Source of the DNA: Streptomyces olindensis
GTDB taxonomy: Bacteria; Actinomycetota; Actinomycetes; Streptomycetales; Streptomycetaceae
DNA: 64,000 nt
Assembly (NCBI GenBank): GCA_000696115.1
Contig: JJOH01000006.1
Location: 1 to 64,000 of the forward strand
Direction: 5' to 3'
Positions within the stretch are counted from its first letter, which is position 1, and every line of letters begins with the position of its first letter. The position numbers and the translations under genes are program-made. Under the pieces are notes generated by a model that saw nothing but the letters and a program-made list of their open reading frames with translations, did not search any database and was not told the DNA's origin. Below are positions 34,247 to 42,519 of the stretch, one piece after another.

Positions 34247-35103
34247 CTCCGACCGTGTCCGCCTCCGGCCTCAGCCTCCGCTACGGCGGCACCCGTGCCC
34301 TCGACGACGTGTCGCTGCGGCTGACCGGCGGCGTCACCGGCCTGCTCGGGCCCAACGGCGCCGGCAAGACCACACTGCTGCGGGTGCTCGCCACGGCCCG
34401 GCCCGCCGACCGGGGCGCCTTCACCGTGCTCGGACACGATCCGGGCACCACCCGGGGCAGGCAGGAGGTGCGCCGTCGCCTGGGCTACCTGCCGCAGACG
34501 CCGGGGCTCCACCCCGACTTCACGGCCTTCGAGTTCGTCGACTACGTGGCGATCCTCAAGGAGCTGACCGACCGGGGCGCCCGGCACCGCGAGGTGCGGC
34601 GGGTGCTCGACGAGGTGGGGCTGGCCGACGTCAGGGGGAAGCGGATCCGCAAGCTGTCCGGCGGGATGCGGCAGCGCGTCGCCCTGGCAGCAGCCCTGGT
34701 CGGCGATCCGGGATTCCTGGTGCTGGACGAGCCCACCGTCGGGCTGGACCCCGAACAGCGCATGCGCTTCCGGGAGTTGATCGCCCGGGCCGGTGAGGGC
34801 CGCACGGTGCTGCTCTCCACCCACCAGACGGAGGACGTGGCGATGCTCTGCCACCGGGTGCTCGTCATGGCCGGCGGCCGGCTCCGCTTCGAGGGAACCC
34901 CGGCCGAGCTGACGGCCCGGGCCGCGGGGAGGGTGTGGAGCAGCGCGGAGCGCGACCCGGACGCCAAGGCGGGATGGCGTACCGGAACCGGGACCTTCCG
35001 GAACGTCGGAGATCCACCGGACGGGGCCGACCTGCTCGAACCCACCCTGGAGGACGGCTATCTGCTCACCCTCGACGGCGCCGGAGCGGAGGTGGCCGCA
35101 TGA
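34243..35103 (+). CDS. ABC transporter ATP-binding protein
   Basis: A 286-aa ATPase: Walker A GPNGAGKTT near residue 38, signature KLSGGMRQRVALA, Walker B FLVLDEPTVGLDP, and an H-loop in LLSTHQTEDV. A C-terminal tail of about 70 residues is typical of exporter ATPases. It overlaps both neighbours by 4 nt and works with the membrane proteins encoded after it. The substrate is unknown. Confidence 0.93.
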   Translation: MTPTVSASGLSLRYGGTRALDDVSLRLTGGVTGLLGPNGAGKTTLLRVLATARPADRGAFTVLGHDPGTTRGRQEVRRRLGYLPQTPGLHPDFTAFEFVDYVAILKELTDRGARHREVRRVLDEVGLADVRGKRIRKLSGGMRQRVALAAALVGDPGFLVLDEPTVGLDPEQRMRFRELIARAGEGRTVLLSTHQTEDVAMLCHRVLVMAGGRLRFEGTPAELTARAAGRVWSSAERDPDAKAGWRTGTGTFRNVGDPPDGADLLEPTLEDGYLLTLDGAGAEVAA

Positions 35104-36617
35104 CCGCCGTGGTGGAGCGGCCGGTCCGGTCCGCCGAGCGGGCCGAGCCGGGCGGGTCCTGGGCCGCCGTGTTCGCCCTGGCCCTGTTCGAGACGCGGCG
35201 GCTGCTGACGAGACTGCCGGTGATCATCGCCTTCGCGGGGTACGTCGGCTGGACCGTGTGGCGCGCCGGCAAGGCCTGGGGCGACTTCCCGGCCCTCCAG
35301 GACGCCGACCGAGACACCCAGGCGGCGCCGATGCTCATCGGCCTCGCGGTCCTGCTGTGCGTCAACCACGCCGCGCTGCGTTCGCGACGGCACGGCACGG
35401 AGCACCACTTCGCGGTACTGGTGCTCCCGCCGTGGCGGCGTACGGTCGCCCACGCGCTGTCGGCCGTGGCCGCGGCCCTGCTCGTCGCCGGGTGCGTGGC
35501 CGTGCAGTTCGGCCGGGAGGCGCTCAGGCCCGGCGCGATCGGGCAGGGGTCGGTGGGCGAACTGCTCGTGGGACCGCTGACCGTGCTGCTGTTCGGGCTG
35601 GTCGGACTGCTCCTCGCCGAACTGCTCAGGACGGCTCTCGCCGCCCCGCTGCTGGTCGTCGTCTTCCTGTTCCTGTTCCTCTTCTTCTCGGGCATGAGCG
35701 ACGACGGGAGCCGCTGGCTGCTGCCGGTGGTCGCCGAGGCCACCAGCAACACGCTGCCGTCCGACCTGATGGGCCGGCCCGCCGCCTGGCACGCCCTGTA
35801 TCTCGCCGGGCTGGCACTGTTCCTCGGACTGCTCGCGGTGCTCGTCGCCGGGAACCGCAAGCCGCTGGTACGGGCGGGTGTCGCCGGAGCGGTCGCGCTG
35901 ACGCTGGTCGGCGGGGTGGCCCAGGCGGGCGGCGACTCGCCCGAGCTGATCCGGGCCCGTGAACGGGCCACGGTCGACCCGGAGCGGGTGCAGTCCTGCG
36001 TCCGGCGGGACGGATCGACGTACTGCGCCTTCCCCGAGTGGAGGCCGCGGGTCGACGACTGGGCCGGGGTGGTGGACCACGTCCGGTCCCTGGCCGGCGG
36101 CAGCGCGCACCGGCAGGACGTCGTCGTGCGCCAGCGGGTCGAGGCGCGCTACGGCCTCAGCGGCGACGGTGCCCTGATGCCCCTGGAACGTCCGCACGAG
36201 GTGACCGTGGGCACCCAGTGGGGCGGGAACCGCGTCCCCGAGTTCTCCGCCGCCGTGGCCGGTGTGCTGGTGGCGGGGAACGAGAAGGCGTCCACCTCGA
36301 TGTGCGACGGCCGCATGGTCACCGTCATGTGGCTGACCGTGGGCTGGGAGTCCGACCCGCTGGCGGCGCTGCGCCGCGTCCGCCTCAACGACACCGTGAC
36401 CGGCTCGGACCTGGTGCTCCAGCCGACGGACGGGCTGTACATGACGGACGCCCAGACCGAGGTGCTGCGCGAACTGCTGGAACGGCCCCGCAGTGAGGTC
36501 ACCGCACGGGTCAAGGCCCACTGGGCCGAGCTGACCGCGCCGAAGGTGACGGCGGCCCGGGCGGCGGAACTGCTGGGCGTCAAGGCACCCGAGGGGGACG
36601 ACAAGTGCCTGGACTGA
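35100..36617 (+). CDS. ABC exporter membrane subunit with large extracytoplasmic domain
   Basis: A 505-aa protein. About six hydrophobic helices lie between residues 20 and 280 (including LLVVVFLFLFLFFSGMSD), then a C-terminal domain of about 220 residues containing RVQSCVRRDGSTYCAFPEW with two cysteines and a third in SMCDG. The soluble domain resembles none I can name; its cysteines suggest it is outside the cell. The gene overlaps the ATPase gene by 4 nt and the next membrane gene by 13 nt. Confidence 0.8.
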   Translation: MTAVVERPVRSAERAEPGGSWAAVFALALFETRRLLTRLPVIIAFAGYVGWTVWRAGKAWGDFPALQDADRDTQAAPMLIGLAVLLCVNHAALRSRRHGTEHHFAVLVLPPWRRTVAHALSAVAAALLVAGCVAVQFGREALRPGAIGQGSVGELLVGPLTVLLFGLVGLLLAELLRTALAAPLLVVVFLFLFLFFSGMSDDGSRWLLPVVAEATSNTLPSDLMGRPAAWHALYLAGLALFLGLLAVLVAGNRKPLVRAGVAGAVALTLVGGVAQAGGDSPELIRARERATVDPERVQSCVRRDGSTYCAFPEWRPRVDDWAGVVDHVRSLAGGSAHRQDVVVRQRVEARYGLSGDGALMPLERPHEVTVGTQWGGNRVPEFSAAVAGVLVAGNEKASTSMCDGRMVTVMWLTVGWESDPLAALRRVRLNDTVTGSDLVLQPTDGLYMTDAQTEVLRELLERPRSEVTARVKAHWAELTAPKVTAARAAELLGVKAPEGDDKCLD

Positions 36618-37252
36618 GGATCGAGTTGGCCGTCGCCGTCGCCCGGACCCTGCCGTGGGGCGTGGTCGGCGCGGCCGGTGCGGCGGGGCTGCTGATCGCC
36701 GCGCTGTCCCGGACGACGGGCGAGGCGGGGGACTGGCTGGCGCTGCCCCTGCTGCGCGCGGCGATCCTGGCCTTCGCGATGGGCCTGGTGTTCCTCCTGG
36801 ACGACCCGGCCCGGCACACCACGTCGACGGTGCCGACCCCGCGCCCGGTCCGCACCGTCCTGCGGGTGGCCCTCGTCGCCCCGGCCGTGGCGGCCTGGTG
36901 GACGGTCGCGCTGCTCCTCGTACCGTCGGACATCCGGCCGCCGGTCGCCGCCCTGACCCTGGAGGCCGGTGCGGCCTTCGTGCTGGCGGTGGCCGGTGCG
37001 GTGGCCGTGGTGCGCTTCAGCGACCTCACCCGGCCCGGACCGCCGGTCGCGGCCGGCCTGCTGACCACGGCGCTGCTGGCCCTGCTGTTCTGGCCGGGAC
37101 GCTGGGCGCTGTTCGTTCCGGTCGAGGACGACCGGTGGGCGGCGGCGCACGACCGGTGGGCGGTGCTGCTGGCCGGGGCGGTGGTGGCGGGCGTGGTGTG
37201 GGCCACGGAGCCGGTGCGCCGATGGTCCTTGCGGCGGGCCGGGCCCCGTTAG
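36605..37252 (+). CDS. Integral membrane protein of the sigma/ABC operon
   Basis: A 215-aa protein with about six hydrophobic helices and little else. A small internal repeat, DDRWAAAHDRWAVLL, lies before the last helix. The GTG start lies inside the end of the preceding gene, so it is almost certainly the second membrane subunit of the same ABC exporter. No family recognised. Confidence 0.75.
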   Translation: MPGLRIELAVAVARTLPWGVVGAAGAAGLLIAALSRTTGEAGDWLALPLLRAAILAFAMGLVFLLDDPARHTTSTVPTPRPVRTVLRVALVAPAVAAWWTVALLLVPSDIRPPVAALTLEAGAAFVLAVAGAVAVVRFSDLTRPGPPVAAGLLTTALLALLFWPGRWALFVPVEDDRWAAAHDRWAVLLAGAVVAGVVWATEPVRRWSLRRAGPR

Positions 37253-37264
37253 GAGCATGCACCC

Positions 37265-38194
37265 GTGGACCTCAAAGCCGTACGGGCCTTCGTCGCGATC
37301 GCCGACTCCGGGCAGTTCCAGAAGGCCGCCGTGGACCTGTCCCTCACCCAGCAGGCCGTGTCCAAGCGGATCGCCGCGCTGGAGAAGGACCTCGGGGTGC
37401 GGCTGCTGGTCCGTACACCCCGGGGCGCGGAACTCACCATCGACGGACAGGCCCTCCTGCCCCACGCCCGCGCCCTGCTCCGGGCGGAGGAACGGGCGGT
37501 GGCCGCGGTACGCCCGGGGGACCGCGCGCTCCGCGTGGACGTCGTGGGCCGCAGGGCCGCCACGGCCGGCCTGGTGCGGGACTTCCACCGCACCCGCCCG
37601 GACATCACGCTGGACGTCATCGCGCTGTTCGGCGCGGACGCGGCGGTGACGGCCGTGCGGGACGGGGCGGTGGACGCCACGTTCCGCGCGGTGACCATGC
37701 CCGGGCACCGGCTGCCGGACGGCATCTCGACGGTTCCCGTCCTGGACGAACCACTCCGCCTGTGCGTCGGCCCCGACCACGAGTTCGCCGACGCGCCCTC
37801 GGTCACTCCGGCGCGGCTGAAGGGGCAACGGATCTGGATGCCGGGCAACACGCCGGGCACGGAATGGTCCGCCTACTACGACGAACTCGCCGAGACCTTC
37901 GGCCCGACCATCGACACCATCGGCCCCAACTTCGGCATCGAGGCGCTCCTCGACACCATCGCGGACTCCCCGACCCTGGCGACGTTCCTCAGCGAACGCA
38001 CGCCCCTGGTCTGGCCGGCCGACCACGACCTACGCCTCGTCCCGGTGATCGACCCGACCCCGGTCTACCCCCACTCCCTGCTCTGGCGAACGGACAATCC
38101 CCATCCGGGCCTGGCAGCACTCCGGGACCACCTGGTGGCCACGCGGCCGCGGCTGACGGAGGGAGAGGTGTGGAAGCCGGGTTGGGCGAGGTGA
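37265..38194 (+). CDS. LysR family transcriptional regulator
   Basis: A 309-aa regulator. The N-terminal winged helix-turn-helix is typical (AVRAFVAIADSGQFQKAAVDLSLTQQAVSKRIAALEKDLGVRLLVR), followed by a periplasmic-binding-type effector domain. The GTG start follows AGGAGC. It begins 12 nt after the ABC operon, so it may be co-transcribed, though LysR genes are often independent. The target is unknown. Confidence 0.92.
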   Translation: MDLKAVRAFVAIADSGQFQKAAVDLSLTQQAVSKRIAALEKDLGVRLLVRTPRGAELTIDGQALLPHARALLRAEERAVAAVRPGDRALRVDVVGRRAATAGLVRDFHRTRPDITLDVIALFGADAAVTAVRDGAVDATFRAVTMPGHRLPDGISTVPVLDEPLRLCVGPDHEFADAPSVTPARLKGQRIWMPGNTPGTEWSAYYDELAETFGPTIDTIGPNFGIEALLDTIADSPTLATFLSERTPLVWPADHDLRLVPVIDPTPVYPHSLLWRTDNPHPGLAALRDHLVATRPRLTEGEVWKPGWAR

Positions 38195-38195
38195 G

Positions 38196-38393
38196 TCAGC
38201 CCTTCACTCCGCTGAGAAACGCCGCCCACGGCCCCGACCGGAACACGAGCACGGGGCCGTGCGGCGTCTTGCTGTCGCGGACGGGGACTATGCCGGGGTG
38301 GTTGTCGGCGACTTCGAGGCAGTTCGAGGCGCCCCCGTCGCTGTAGGAAGACTTGCGCCACACCGCGGTGGTGAGGTCAGGGGTTCGGTTCAT
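38196..38393 (-). CDS. DUF397 protein, WhiJ-partner type
   Basis: A 65-aa protein, essentially a single DUF397 domain: TAVWRKSSYSDGG..NCLEVAD at the start, VPVRDSK in the middle, and WAAFLSGVK at the end. It overlaps the XRE regulator gene by 4 nt (ATGA). Small DUF397 proteins accompany WhiJ/AbaA-type XRE regulators throughout Streptomyces and are thought to antagonise or modulate them. Nearly the same protein is encoded at 49209. Confidence 0.92.
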   Translation of the reverse strand: MNRTPDLTTAVWRKSSYSDGGASNCLEVADNHPGIVPVRDSKTPHGPVLVFRSGPWAAFLSGVKG

Positions 38394-39223
38394 GGTCTGC
38401 ACTCCTCCAGAAGGCGCTCGATGAACGCCGTCGATTCCGCCGGGCTCAGCGCCGCATCCCTGACGAGATCGTAGGACAAGCGGTAGGACAGGACCCTGTC
38501 CGGATCGTCGATCAACTGCCCGATCCCGTTGCCCTCCACGTAGGCAACAGGATCCCCGACGCGCTGCCACAACAGGATGAGGTCGCTGTTCATAAGGTCG
38601 TGCACACCGGCCGTGTAGGGCAGCACCTGGATCGCGACATTCGGCAGCTTCGCAGCGTCCACCAGGTGCGACAACTGGTCGGCCCAGACCTTCGGGTCGG
38701 ACACGGGTCGTCGTACCGCACCCTCGTCCAGAATCACGCGCACGCTCGGCGCCGACTGACGATGGAACAACTCCTGCCGCCCCATCCGCGCGGCCACCTG
38801 TTCCTCGACTTCCTCACTGTTGGCTGCCGTTGTCTGGGCGCCGGACAACCCTGACAACACCGCTCGGGCGTAGTCCTCGGTCTGCAGCAGTCCTGGCACC
38901 CGCAGCTGGAACATCCACATGATCTGTGCCGACGCCTCAAGGTCCATGAACGCCTTGTACTTGTCCTTGATGACCTCCCGTCGCGCCTCGCGCCACTCCC
39001 GAACCAGCAGGTCACCGGAGCCGTAATAGCTGTCCAGGTCCTCCATGACCGTCCGCTTGGAGAGCCGGTCCCCCTTCTCCAGACGGCTCAGGTAGCTCTT
39101 GTCGTAGCCGGTGTCCTCGGCCAGTTGCCCGAGCGACTTGCCCTCCTTCTCCCGCAGAAACCGCAGCGTCCGACCGAGCGCGGCACGCCCGGACTCTTCC
39201 GGTACGTCAACGACTTGGTCCAC
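38390..39223 (-). CDS. WhiJ-like XRE regulator (HTH + DUF5753)
   Basis: A 277-aa regulator. The N-terminal XRE helix-turn-helix is SLGQLAEDTGYDKSYLSRLEKGDRL; the C-terminal DUF5753 domain includes VPGLLQTEDYARAVLSG, VRVILDEGAVRRP and IQVLPYTAGVHD. GTG 39223 is chosen because GGGGAGGGGTGAC precedes it, identical to the ribosome site of its paralogue at 48388. The open frame beyond it is promoter DNA shared with that paralogue. Members of this family control development and antibiotic production together with DUF397 partners. Confidence 0.92.
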   Translation of the reverse strand: MDQVVDVPEESGRAALGRTLRFLREKEGKSLGQLAEDTGYDKSYLSRLEKGDRLSKRTVMEDLDSYYGSGDLLVREWREARREVIKDKYKAFMDLEASAQIMWMFQLRVPGLLQTEDYARAVLSGLSGAQTTAANSEEVEEQVAARMGRQELFHRQSAPSVRVILDEGAVRRPVSDPKVWADQLSHLVDAAKLPNVAIQVLPYTAGVHDLMNSDLILLWQRVGDPVAYVEGNGIGQLIDDPDRVLSYRLSYDLVRDAALSPAESTAFIERLLEECRP

Positions 39224-39319
39224 GTCACCCCTCCCCGTCGCCTGACCCGCCAGGCAACACCTGGCCTCTTCCGCAGCGTACGCGCGATCAGTGACGATCG
39301 AGACACGAACGGTAATCAC
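39224..39319 (-). repeat. Conserved WhiJ-module promoter region, copy 1
   Basis: Read on the minus strand, these 96 nt match 48293-48387 on the plus strand with about seven differences. The match runs from GTGATTACCGTTCGTGTC to the GGGGAGGGGTGAC ribosome site. It holds a TACGCT -10-like box. This copy also has the perfect inverted repeat GCCAGG-tgttg-CCTGGC, broken in copy 2. Confidence 0.85.
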
Positions 39320-39471
39320 GGCCCCCGCCCGTCCTCATGCCCACAAAGCCGGACAGTTGCCCCCAGCCAGCTGTCAATGTCCTGTCATACCCGTCGGTAG
39401 CGCGAACTCCCGCCTCTCATCTGACATCTTCATCGCCGTCAGAGAACCGCAAGCAGGAGTGAGCCCCCCAC

Positions 39472-40320
39472 ATGCGACTCACACGCAAGTCAACTCTCAA
39501 GAAATGCGGCGCAGTTGCCGCCTCCGTCGTCCTCGCCATAACCGGTCTGCTGGCCGGCGCGGGGACCGCCACCGCCGGGCCCGCCGGGGCCACCAACATC
39601 CGGGGCGTCGACCCGGGTGACACCGACCGGATGATCGAGCGGCTCTGCAGCCAGGAGACGAGCCTCACCGGCGTCTACGGCGCCCTGAACGTCGACACCG
39701 GTGAGTTCAAGACCCGCGACGAGTACCTGCGGGACGTCTTCGGGCTGTGGAAGCCCGCCGGGCCGTGGGAGTTGTTCCGCGGCTGGTGTGGATACGCCGA
39801 GGCCTCCACCTGGTCGATCAAGGGCGACACCGTCCGCACGTCCCGGTGGATCGGCAACAAGGGGTCCGCCGACGACAAGGAGACCTTCGTCAGCAGCTAC
39901 AGCACCAAGACCTTCGCCAAGAAGAGCGTCGGCGGCACCATCAGCCTCTCCCTCGCCAAGAGCATCTTCTCCGGCACCGTGGGCGGCAGCGCCGGCTACG
40001 AGTGGGGCTGGGAGAAGGAGTCCCGGTTCGAGACCCGCAGCGAGAAGACCATTCCGCCCTGCCGGCAGGTCGCCGTGACCTGGACGCCGTACCAGCGCGT
40101 GGTGCGCGTGAACCCGGTGTTCTACGTCGAGGACTACGAGTGGAACAAGGGCAACGGCGACCGGACCGTGCACAGCTGGCGCGACCGGGGCTACCGCACG
40201 ATCTACTCGCACGGGTACTACATCGACGGCATCTCCGACAAGCTCCTCCCCAACGGCCAGCCCGACGGCCGTGAGGACAAGATCGAGGAGAAGCTCGACC
40301 CCAAGTCCTGCACCCAGTAA
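39472..40320 (+). CDS. Secreted protein with possible aerolysin/ETX-like fold
   Basis: A 282-aa exported protein: signal peptide 1-36 (KKCGAVAASVV core, ATAGP site) and four mature cysteines (60, 106, 197, 280) that could form two disulfides. Residues about 137-220 show a run of polar, Ser/Thr-rich strands (SYSTKTFAKK, GGTISLSLAKSIFSGTVGGS, FETRSEKTIPPCRQVAVTW). This is the pattern of the insertion hairpin and following strands in aerolysin/ETX-MTX2 pore-forming proteins. This is pattern recognition only. It is divergent from the WhiJ-like regulator gene at 39223. Confidence 0.55.
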   Translation: MRLTRKSTLKKCGAVAASVVLAITGLLAGAGTATAGPAGATNIRGVDPGDTDRMIERLCSQETSLTGVYGALNVDTGEFKTRDEYLRDVFGLWKPAGPWELFRGWCGYAEASTWSIKGDTVRTSRWIGNKGSADDKETFVSSYSTKTFAKKSVGGTISLSLAKSIFSGTVGGSAGYEWGWEKESRFETRSEKTIPPCRQVAVTWTPYQRVVRVNPVFYVEDYEWNKGNGDRTVHSWRDRGYRTIYSHGYYIDGISDKLLPNGQPDGREDKIEEKLDPKSCTQ

Positions 40321-40404
40321 ACGGCTTGGGCAAGGCGGCAACCTTTTCGTGCGGGGCGGCGACCCCACCGCGGATCATCCCCCCGCACGGAACGGATTCG
40401 CCGC

Positions 40405-42462
40405 ATGAGTGAGCCGCGCAGCACCCCCCGCCACCGCAGAAGCCGCACCGCCCTGGCGGTCGGGGTCCCCCTGGCCCTGACCGCCGCCGGCACCCTCGCC
40501 TACGGCACCGACCTCGGCGTCCTCGGCCTCACCGCGCAACAGGCCTCCGCCGCCGCCCCGTCCTGGGCCGCCGACACCGCCGACGGGTTCGCCTCCGTCA
40601 ACTCCCTCGGCCAGAACGGGACGTACGGCGGGCGCGGCGGTCAGGTCGTCACCGTGAAGACGCAGGCCGAGCTGGAGAAGTACGCCACCGCGACCCAGCC
40701 GTACGTCATCGTCGTCGCCGGGGCCATCACCATGAACCCGGTCGGCAAAGAGATCAAGGTGCAGTCCGACAAGACCATCGTCGGGGCCGGGACCTCCGGG
40801 CACATCGTCGGCGGAGGGTTCTTCCTCGGCCAGGGCGTACACAACGTCATCATCCGGAACCTGACCATCCGGGACTCGTACCAGGGCGTCTGGAACGACA
40901 AGGACCACGACTTCGACGCGATCCAGATGGACGGCGCCCATCACGTGTGGATCGACCACAACGACCTGCGGCACATGGCCGACGGGCTCATCGACGTCCG
41001 CAAGGACTCGACGAACGTCACCGTCTCCTGGAACAAGCTGAGCGACAACAACAAGACCTTCGGCATCGGCTGGACCGAGAACGTCAAGACCGACATCACG
41101 ATCCACCACAACTGGATCCGCGAGACCGAGCAGCGCAACCCGTCCACCGACAACGCCGCCCACGCGCACCTCTACAACAACTGGCTGGAGGACGCGCCGG
41201 GCACGAGCATCAACTCGTCGTACGGGAACTACTCGCGCGGCGCGACCAAGATGGTGCTGGAGAACTCCTACTTCCAGGGCGTGAAGAACCCCGTCATCAA
41301 GGACAGCGGCGCCGCCGTCGTGCAGCGCGGCAGCGTCTTCTCCGGGACCAGCGGGCGCAACGAGACCGGCGGGACCGCCTTCGATCCGAAGGCCTACTAC
41401 CCGTACACCCTCGACAAGGCCGCCGACCTGCCGTCGATCCTCAAGTCCGGTGCCGGGCCCCGCGCCTCCCTCGGCACGACCGCCGCTTCCCCCAAGGCCG
41501 CCGCCGCGACCACCCTCACCGTCGCCAAGGACGGCAGCGGGCAGTACACGAGCGTCCAGGCCGCCGTGAACGCCGTGCCCGCCAACAATCCCTCCCGTGT
41601 CGTCATCGCCGTGAAGCCGGGGACGTACCGGGAGCTGGTGAAGGTGCCCTCCAACAAGCCGCACGTCACCATCCAGGGCACCGGCGGCAGCCGCAAGGAC
41701 ACGACGATCGTCTACAACAACGCGTCGGGTACGCCGAAGCCCGGCGGCGGCACGTACGGCACCGGCGGCAGCGCCACCGTCGCCGTCGAGGCCGACGACT
41801 TCCAGGCGCGGAACCTGACCATCTCCAACGACTTCGACGAGAAGGCCAACCAGAACCTCAACGGCCACCAGGCCGTGGCGCTGCGGACCGCCGCCGACAA
41901 GGTGTTCCTCGACGGGATCATCGTCAGCGGCGACCAGGACACCCTGCTCCTCGACACCGCGGCCAAGGACCGGCTGGGCCGCGTCTACGTCAGCAACTCC
42001 TACGTCATCGGCAACGTCGACTTCATCTTCGGCCGGGCCACGGCCGTCGTCGACAGGTCCGTCATCACGCTGAAGAAGCGCTGGGACGGCACCTCGGCCG
42101 GGTACGTCACCGCGCCGAGCACGGCCGCCAACCGCAAGGGCATCCTGATCGCCAACTCCACGGTGAACGGGGACGTCTCGGCCGGCAGCTTCTACCTCGG
42201 CCGGCCCTGGCACGCGGGCGGTGACGCCTCCCTCGACCCGCAGACCACCGTCCGCAACACGAACCTGAGCAACGCGATCAAGTCGACCCCGTGGACCGAC
42301 ATGAGCGGCTTCTCGTGGAAGGACGACCGGTTCGCGGAGTACAAGAACAGCGGTGCGGGCGCCGGTTCGGCGAGCTCGAACCGGCCGCACCTGACCGATG
42401 CGCAGGCCGCCGAGCAGGAGGTCGCGGACTGGCTCGCGGGCTGGACGCCCTCGGCGTCCTGA
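40405..42462 (+). CDS. Pectate lyase (PL1) - pectinesterase (CE8) fusion
   Basis: A 685-aa secreted enzyme: signal about 1-51, then a parallel beta-helix pectate lyase domain (about 60-330; VWIDHNDL, DGLIDVRKDS, HHNWIRETEQRNP, HLYNNW). After an Ala/Thr linker (about 352-370) comes a pectinesterase domain (about 372-665) with GHQAVALR, GDQDTLLLD, GNVDFIFGRATAV and GRPWH. CE8 removes methyl esters and PL1 then cleaves the polygalacturonate, so the fusion pairs consecutive steps. The substrate is plant pectin outside the cell. Confidence 0.93.
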   Translation: MSEPRSTPRHRRSRTALAVGVPLALTAAGTLAYGTDLGVLGLTAQQASAAAPSWAADTADGFASVNSLGQNGTYGGRGGQVVTVKTQAELEKYATATQPYVIVVAGAITMNPVGKEIKVQSDKTIVGAGTSGHIVGGGFFLGQGVHNVIIRNLTIRDSYQGVWNDKDHDFDAIQMDGAHHVWIDHNDLRHMADGLIDVRKDSTNVTVSWNKLSDNNKTFGIGWTENVKTDITIHHNWIRETEQRNPSTDNAAHAHLYNNWLEDAPGTSINSSYGNYSRGATKMVLENSYFQGVKNPVIKDSGAAVVQRGSVFSGTSGRNETGGTAFDPKAYYPYTLDKAADLPSILKSGAGPRASLGTTAASPKAAAATTLTVAKDGSGQYTSVQAAVNAVPANNPSRVVIAVKPGTYRELVKVPSNKPHVTIQGTGGSRKDTTIVYNNASGTPKPGGGTYGTGGSATVAVEADDFQARNLTISNDFDEKANQNLNGHQAVALRTAADKVFLDGIIVSGDQDTLLLDTAAKDRLGRVYVSNSYVIGNVDFIFGRATAVVDRSVITLKKRWDGTSAGYVTAPSTAANRKGILIANSTVNGDVSAGSFYLGRPWHAGGDASLDPQTTVRNTNLSNAIKSTPWTDMSGFSWKDDRFAEYKNSGAGAGSASSNRPHLTDAQAAEQEVADWLAGWTPSAS

Positions 42463-42467
42463 CGGCT

Positions 42468-42510
42468 CCCTTCCGGGTTCGGCTGACCATCCGCGCCGAA
42501 CCCGGAAGGG
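42468..42510. terminator. Bidirectional hairpin between pectinase and GH5 genes
   Basis: A perfect 16-bp inverted repeat (42468-42483 / 42495-42510; CCCTTCCGGGTTCGGC) with an 11-nt loop lies between two convergent genes, 5 nt after the pectinase stop and 9 nt before the GH5 stop. It probably terminates both. Confidence 0.85.
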
Positions 42511-42519
42511 CCACCACCC

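Noticed and set aside
39224..39319. N-terminal extension of the WhiJ-like regulator to ATG 39319
   Set aside because: The same DNA precedes the paralogue's ATG as noncoding sequence and contains the ribosome site and promoter-like box.
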